Positions 57,120 to 64,000 of a stretch of DNA of 64,000 bases are shown in pieces. The notes under the pieces are model-generated. The model was not told where the DNA came from. It did no database searches and saw only the letters and a list, made by a program, of their open reading frames with translations. Source of the stretch: Pollenia angustigena (Eukaryota > Arthropoda > Insecta > Diptera > Polleniidae); assembly GCA_930367215.1 (NCBI GenBank), contig OV884059.1:7154945-7218944 (forward strand). Reading direction: 5' to 3'. Made by a program: the position numbers and the translations under genes. Within the stretch, counting starts at the first letter, position 1. Each line of letters starts with the position of its first letter.

Positions 57120-60100
57120 CTTAAATGCAAGATTTAACTTAATGTTTGTAGTAAAAAAGTAGTAAAATTTACTACTATTTTTAACTAAAAAATATTTTTG
57201 AAGCTATTAAAGAGTTGTTTTGTACAATGTGTTCCCCTTATTTCTAACATATTTTAAAAGGTAGTAAAATCTACTACTATTTTAAAAGTTTTAAAAAAAA
57301 ATGTTTTCAAGAAATATTTTAAAGATACTATTTTTTAAATCCATTTTTTAAATTTTGCTACCTTTTTCTAAAAAAAGTAGTAAATTTTACTACTATTTGT
57401 ATGATCAAAGTTATATTCTTTCCCAAAATCACTCTAAAATCTGGTTGGAAATCTTTTTATTAGATATTATTGTATTTCCACACATTTTTACGGTTATACT
57501 ACTTTTTAAAAAGTTAGTAAAATCTACTACTATTAAAAGTTTAAAAAAATATTTTTTTAAGAAATGTGATTTTAAAGATACAATTTTTTAAAGTTTAATC
57601 CATTTTTTAAATTTTGCTACCTTTCTCTTAAAAAAATACTACTAAATTTTACTACTATTTTTATGATAAAAGTTATATTCTTTCCCAAAATTACTCTAAA
57701 ATCCGGTTGGAAATCTTTTTATTTAATATTATTGTATTTCCACACATTTTTACGGTTATACTACTTTTTAAAATGGTAGTAAAATCTACTACTATTAAAA
57801 GTTAAAAATAAAATATTTTTTGAAGAAATGTGATTTTAAAGATAAAATTTTTTAAAGTTTAATGCATTTTTTTTATATTTTGCTACCTTTCTCTAAAAAA
57901 ATACTACTATTTTTATGGTGGTTATATTTTTTCCCAAAAGTGCTTTAAAATATACTTCGAAATCTTTTATTATAATTAATTTATTATTTAAAATGTTTGT
58001 ATTTCACCAAATTTTAACCATCATACTACTTTTTAAAAGCTAGTCAAATCTACTACTATTTTAGGTAATATTAAAAATTTATTTTTGAGTAAGTCATTTC
58101 TTTTGAATTAAAAAAATTAAGTTTATAAGCATTTTTATTATTTTTTTCAAAAAGGAGTAGAATACACTACTTTATTTTCTTGCATTATTTGCTTGAAAAC
58201 TTTCCGATAATTCATTTTTCAAAATGTTTTATCCTTAATTATACTTGTTTAATTTTGTCTCTTAATTAACAACTATTTTAAAAAATAAACAAAAAAAAAT
58301 TCTGCAAAAATTATTAAAAAAAAGTATAATTAATTTAAAAACATTTGGGGTTATTTTTCCATTTTTTAATTATCATTTCTACTACTTTTCAAAAAAAAGG
58401 AGTAAAATCTACCTACTGCTTTTTTTCTTAAATAAATGTTTTTGGTTTTCTTATGCTTCTTTTTGCACTATTAAAAAAGTAGTAAAAACTATTATAATTT
58501 TATAAATTTTATTTGTTTTAAAAAGCTCGAAATAAGACTTAAAATTCCTTTAAATATAAACAATTTAGACAGTATGAGTTCTTAAAATTTTTGGAGATTT
58601 TGCCTTTTATGGCCTTTTTCACTGTCTTGAATAAAAACAATTGTTTTAAATTATTCTCTAGCTTTATGAGTCTATATGACACAATTTTATCATATTACAA
58701 CTAAATAGACGAGAATTACAAAACTGTATTTAATTCTCAATCTCATACCGGCATAATTTGCATAATTAAAATGTCACAGTAGGAATGCCACAATGTCGAC
58801 CGGTCTCACTAAATGACTGACTGTCAGTCGTTAACATTTCTCGAAGTGAGCGCGCGTGTCTATTTAAGTTTTTCTGCTTTAATTTTTATGAATGACTAGA
58901 GTCTTAAAGAAGCTTTTGTAAAATAAAACTTAGAGATCATGTGTGTACTTTATTCTGTTATTTTCAGCAAATACATGTCTAAAATCACACATATCACATC
59001 TCAACGCATCACACAAAACACATGAGTTCAGAAGTTACAACTAAAATCTGTCATAAAGTATCTTTATTTTTTGTTGTGCTATTCTTTGTGCTATTTCTAG
59101 TTGGGGAGTAAAAGAATGTATGCTTTGGATTAAAGCTTCTAATAGTAGAATTGGGGTTGGGGGCTTTTAATATTGATGTTTGCAGAAGGCAAGCAAGGCT
59201 GACAGACAGACAGACAGACAGACGGACAGAGACGCAGACAACTAGGCAATTTAAAACTATATTAGCTAATGAAATTAGCTCATGTTAAAAATGATGACAA
59301 TAAAAATCCGCAGAGGGGAAAAAACATACAAGAATGTTCAAATAAATAACTGAAATGACAGCTAAGCAAAAAATAAACCAAGCAACTAAATCAAAAAAAA
59401 AATAAAACAAAGAACTTTTTTGGTGCTTTTTGAAAAAGAAGTATTTGTAGTGCTTTTTTAAAAGCTATTAAAAATATAAAAAAAATACTTTAACAAAAAT
59501 AATTTATTGAAAATAACATTATTTTTAACATTTCGAAAATCGTAAAAAATTTAAAAAATAGTAGTAAAATTAAGTAACTTTTTATAAAAAAAAACTAAAA
59601 GGAATATTATAAAAAAATCCAATAAAATTTCAATTAACACCTGTTAAGAAATAATTGGATACAATTAAAAAAATTAAAAATAGTAGTAGAATTAAGAATC
59701 TTTTCTAAACCCGGTTGAAATATAAAAAGTAAACAAGCTCTAAAAATTTACTTAAAACTTAGAATAATTGAGACTCAACATATTTTTTTAATTTTAAAAA
59801 TTTTTTTACGTAATTAAAAAAAGTAGTAAAAATTTAATAGCTTTTTATAAAAAAAAGTAGTAAAAAGAAAAAAAATCTTTTAAATTCGAATTTGCAACTG
59901 TAAAAAATTAATTTAAAATAAAATTAGTTATAATTTCCAAAAAGTTCCAAATAGTAGTAGATTTAAGTACCTTTTTTAAAAGTAGTAGAAAAACAAGAAA
60001 AGTAAGTTAAAACAAAGAATTTAAGATAAAAAGCTTACAAAATATATGTTTAATCGTTTTTTTTTTGAGCAATTTTATTAAATTTATAAAAAAGGAGTAA

Positions 60101-60500
60101 AATTAAGTGCGTATGTTTTTTAATTAAAAAGAAGTTAAACAAACAAAACTAGTTTTTAAATGTTATGTTGCACTGTTTCACTTGTTAAAAGCTAATAAAA
60201 CACCAAAATATCTTAAATGTAAAAAAAAAAAATTAAAAAATTGTATATGTATTTTAATAAATTTTTTAAAAAAGTAGTAGAATTAAAAAAAAAAGAAAAC
60301 AGAAAGTTGAATATAAAAGGTTCACAAAAACAAATTTTTACACTTAAAACCAAAAAAAAAAATCACAAATTTTTACTTTTCATAAAAAAATAGTAGCAGA
60401 TTCTGGTACTAATCAAAGTTTCTGAAGGTCGTTAAACTGGTCAAATGTAGTAAAACATTGTCAAAATGTAGTAGAAACAAGTACTCTTTAAACAAGTTGT
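57120..60500. repeat. Palindromic-core array agtagt...actact (second part)
   Basis: Variants such as gtagtaaaatttactac (57155, 57378, 57635), gtagtaaaatctactact (57263, 57778) and single half-sites agtagtaaaa/agtagtagaa (59555, 59685, 59955, 60273) continue to about 60480. The stretch at 58560-59400 contains few cores and includes a (gaca)n tract at 59202-59230. Confidence 0.65.
57250..58080. repeat. Tandem repeat of about 265 bp in the second array part
   Basis: Three diverged copies each carry ttgctacctttctctaaaaa, then ttatattctttcccaaaa, ggttggaaatctttttatt and attgtatttcca. They start near 57349, 57611 and 57882. Each copy has two palindromic cores. Confidence 0.75.
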
Positions 60501-60837
60501 AAAATAAGTAGTTTAAATCAGTGTTCGAAAATAAACATTATATGTTATTATATATATGTTCTTTAGTGTTCGGTACGGCAGAAATACGGTAGAAAACACA
60601 AACGCTAATAGTATACAAACCCTATAAATACCTTAACATCGTTTCTCTGTTTGTGATCTTCGTTGTTTGGTTAAAGTAGTAGCACGACAAAAAAAAAACA
60701 GGCGTGCTGCAAAAAGAGTCGACTGTGATTCCGTTTTGACACCACACAACTCGTCTGGAGTAGGAACCCTGTATTAAGCGTGACACCAGGGAAAAATTGA
60801 GGTGGCTAGAGACAGCCCGTTGCGTAAAGATATTTTA

Positions 60838-60960
60838 TCAAGTTGCCCGCGATATCTCAGAGAATCCTTGTAGAAAGTAATTCCCAAATTGAATTGTTGA
60901 ATTGAAAACTGGGCAATCACATAGGAACTGAAATACTCTGCTTACAGATCGTTCAGTGAC
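60838..60960 (-). pseudogene. Possible non-LTR retrotransposon C-terminal relic
   Basis: The minus strand reads RVFQFLCDCPVFNSTIQFGN and then YFLQGFSEISRAT before stops. This resembles the Cys-rich end of Jockey/I-type polymerase proteins (L-C-CPAL...RLRFLG..F...). The evidence is a short stretch only. Confidence 0.35.
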
Positions 60961-61464
60961 CAGTATGCAAACACAACAAAAATTTAAAAAAAAACAGAAC
61001 ACTACAATCTTATAACAAAAACAAAACACTACATAATGTTTGTTAAAAATAGTTATGAACGGTATTAACCCAACGGTAACTTTAATCATTAAAAAAAAGC
61101 TAAAGAGCGCAAGGTCTTAATTGAAAATTCTCTAATACGTGTTTTCTGTTGAAAACAAACTTTTGTTTTTTAATTTAATCTTATTAACAAGATTGTTTGA
61201 TTTTTTTTTATAAAATTTATACGTTATTTTATAAATTATCATATTTAAATATTCATTATGGATTTTTTTCTACTAATTTTATCTTTTGCTTAATAGAGGT
61301 TAATTCAAAACAAACAAGCAAATCCAGTGTTAGATGTTGTTTTTTAAAGTTGTTTAGAATTATTAAGTTTAATTATTTCATACAATTATTTCTTAACTAA
61401 AAAAAAAAATATACAAAAAAATAGCTGAGTTGTAAATTTCAGTAAATAGCTGGTGAAACAAAGG

Positions 61465-62200
61465 CTACCTACCACAAATGTCTTGCATTGCTTTTTTATC
61501 CATCGCCATAAGTTTTATGCCGTTCCAGAATACACCATGTTCTTGCGGTACAGCCTCAATTTGGCGTCTTGTTTTGGTAGGTCTTACTGCAGCCGTATTC
61601 TGTAATTCGCTTAGCTAAAGCTAAATCTCGATCGTAAAAATGCCTTAGAGAATACAAAATTTAAACATTTTAGTGATGACATTAAAAGCTAAAATTGCGG
61701 AGAATTAAATTTTTAAGGCATTGCCAAATTTAGCAATGCACGTTAAAGAATTGCATTCGTAGCCAAAAATCGCTAAATCAACTTTATGGATTTTAAGCGA
61801 TAGAGAGTTAGCTTTAGCGAATTACAGAATACGGCTGCTGGTCTCCTTGAATTCGACAGCTTATACCGGCCGCAGGCTGTCCAGAACACTACTCCCTCTT
61901 TCCTTCTCTTCATAACCTATTTGGCTAATACCTACACAATGCATTGCATTAGTAGGCGGCATCCCCTGAGTGTTGGCTCAAAGTAAAAAAAATTGCGGGA
62001 ACATATGGTCATATCCAAAGGAATTTGATTAGTTCGGTTCCACAGACCTTGATTTGAATTCGTGCTTGGTCAGAATATTCTGAGTTTGCGCCTGAGGCCC
62101 CGATTTTCAACTGCTTGCTTCTCCATATATTCACCGTTTCACAACCATATAGAAGCACTGATTTTACGTTGCTGTTTCTTACGATATCCAGAATTTATTG
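61465..62200 (-). pseudogene. Non-LTR retrotransposon reverse transcriptase C-terminal relic, split by a MITE
   Basis: On the minus strand, RNSNVKSVLLYGCET (about 62190-62146) is a signature found after the polymerase core in RTE/CR1-like elements. A decayed stretch with stops follows. After the inserted element at 61589-61838, the frame resumes as TKTRRQIEAV and HGVFWNGIKLMAMDKKAMQD, ending at a stop at 61465. This matches the usual W..LK..A.D...W tail. It is inactive. Confidence 0.7.
61589..61838. mobile_element. 250-bp MITE inside a retrotransposon relic
   Basis: The ends are a perfect 23-base inverted repeat beginning gcagccgtattctgtaattc. Inner arms agctaaatctcgatcg and its counterpart are also related. 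It is non-coding. It interrupts the relic at 61465-62200, so it is the younger insertion. Confidence 0.8.
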
Positions 62201-64000
62201 CGAGTACCGTAAGCCTGTTTTGACTTGAGAGGGCATTTATACGATGTATTTTAAGGCATGTCTAACAAACACGTTTGTTTTGTTTGTAGGCGATCGGGAA
62301 GGAGAAGAAAGAGGGGTTGCCAAACAGACACATAGTACTCTAAAATCTGCTTAATGGAAAATCTATAAACTTTAAGTACGTGTTAATAAGAGAATTACAA
62401 AGCGTTCATGGGCGGCATTTTGCCTCTATCTCTATATTGCTTAACGTTCAGTGTAGTCATCTATACCCCAGAATTATATATTTTAACTTTGTTGCTATTT
62501 TTTTCCTGTGAACATTTAAATTAATCTTATAATTACCTTAATTATTGTATTATTTACATTGTAACTTTAATTCTATGAATTTTTAAAAGCTAATTTTTTT
62601 TTTAACTGACCCTTAACGCTGACTGCTTAAAATAAATATTTTTTATAATTCTTTATAAGAAATAAACAAAATACAATCTCTCACATTTTTTTATAATTTA
62701 TAAGTTAGAGCGCTAATAACGTTTATAATGATGATACAAAAAACCGCATGACGTGCTTGTTAATTGAAGAAGAAATTTTTTCATTATTATGGGGGTTGGA
62801 GCATCATGACGAACAAGGTTGAATAAAATGAGAAAAATTATAATTAATAAAAATATAAACATATTCAAGAGGAATTTAAAAAGAATTTAGACAAGACCTA
62901 ATAAAAACTAAAAACTGGAGTAGACTTTTTGTTTTTATTGTGTAGACTACAGCTGGGGCTTGCAGCGATTTTTGAATTGAACACCAGGTGGTCTCCCTAG
63001 TCTACGCCATCATCAGCTTTGCAAAGGCAAATTGGCTATTCAAACCCGAGTTGTCAAAAAATTTGTTTATGGTTTCATGTTGGCTTTTATTAATTTTCTT
63101 TTCGAACGAACATTGTTACCCTTATTCATATACCCTTTGTATTTAAAGGCCAAATAAACGACACAAGCATTTTGACAAACACAACAGGATGTTTATGTGA
63201 GTATAAACAATTTTTTATATTCTTACAAACATGCTGCGTAAACGTTTGTGAGGTTTATTTGCCCCTTTAGTCCGATGTTTTTGATAGATTGGTAAAGTTG
63301 TACCCGGCAATTTGCTCAGAAAAAATTATTGCCGAATTATTTTCAAACAAACGCTTGTTTGAATTTTTTTTTAATATCTACAAATTTTTTTACTGATTCA
63401 ATTAAAATTTTTGTTTGATTTTTATTTAACCAACAAAAATTTTGACAACCATTCAAAAATATAATACACGCGTTATTGGTTTCAAGTTTTCATTTTGTAT
63501 GAAATATTTAACGCTTTTTAATGTTGTCGTCTTTTTGCATTTTTTTATTTGATCGCAAGCAACACTTCTTTATGTGAAATATAAGAACTACAACAAAAAC
63601 ACATGCAGTCTATTTTTGGACGCTTTATAAAAGTACAACAGTAAGAAAGATGAAGAGGTTTGAAGTAAAAAAAAAACAAAAAAATAGCAGGTAGAAAAAC
63701 GCTTCACTCTTTTTAAACAACAGAAACAACAACAACATTATAAGAAACAAAATAAATTTTTGGTTGGTTTCAAAGTTGGTTAAAAAAAAAACAAAATCCC
63801 GTATTCAATTTTTTCAAACTGTTTGCTTAAATACATCAAATACAAAAATATAATGATGACGAAAAACATATCGAGTCGGTCTGTCGCCGTTTTTGGGTTA
63901 CATTTCTTCTTCATTAGCAAAGGAAAAGATACAGCAACAGTGAGTGATGACGAAAAACATTGTACGTTTTAAAAAAAGACTTCGTTCAAAAATTATTCCA
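62200..64000. other. Presumed sev intron or 5' flank
   Basis: No exon or gene was recognised on either strand. A short inverted pair (aaaggccaaataaac near 63147 and gtttatttgcccctttag near 63256) may mark a small MITE at about 63143-63272. The rest is AT-rich. Confidence 0.35.

Overview
This is a very AT-rich, repeat-dense piece of an insect genome. It contains one clearly recognisable protein-coding gene: most of sevenless (sev), the receptor tyrosine kinase of R7 photoreceptor specification. The gene lies on the minus strand from 55568 down to its stop codon at 31061. Ten exons join in consistent reading phase and encode about 2479 residues. The order is a Cys-rich N-terminal region, fibronectin III and YWTD-type segments, one transmembrane helix, a tyrosine kinase and a C-terminal tail. 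The sequence is close to Drosophila Sev but far from identical, the introns are swollen with repeats, and the transposons are of dipteran type. A calyptrate fly (blowfly, house fly or relative) is therefore the most likely source; this is inference. The first exon or exons (start codon and amino-terminal hydrophobic segment) are not visible and probably lie beyond position 64000.

Layout. Positions 1-7460 are a degenerate array carrying the palindromic core attcagctagctgaat, split by a head-to-head Penelope-like retroelement (1521-3691) flanked by a 13-bp direct repeat. Positions 7460-30600 hold no gene I can recognise. They hold an 11-bp satellite (8699-8983), several degenerate tandem arrays, and a dense set of short inverted-repeat elements. 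They also hold decayed Tc1/mariner-type and Penelope-like coding remnants, copies of a dispersed repeat, and a 0.9-kb palindrome just downstream of sev.

The sev locus (31061-55568) contains large intronic insertions. These are an RTE-like repeat, a MITE, a non-LTR remnant and a 1.4-kb near-perfect palindrome. There is also a decayed, inverted partial copy of sev's own ectodomain (35775-36205, plus strand), a CTAG-rich minisatellite, and a 3.9-kb inverted array of 564-bp tRNA-like units (48256-52165). A pogo/Tigger-type element sits at 52979-53973. A second palindromic-core array (agtagt...actact) runs through roughly 52-60.5 kb and surrounds the most 5' visible exon.

Positions 55570-64000 are presumed sev intron or 5' flank. 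They hold the continuing array and two non-LTR retrotransposon remnants, one of them interrupted by a 250-bp inverted-repeat element. There is no operon-like organisation. The main biological themes are a conserved developmental gene whose introns have been colonised by repeats, and several large inverted structures that could form hairpins if transcribed.
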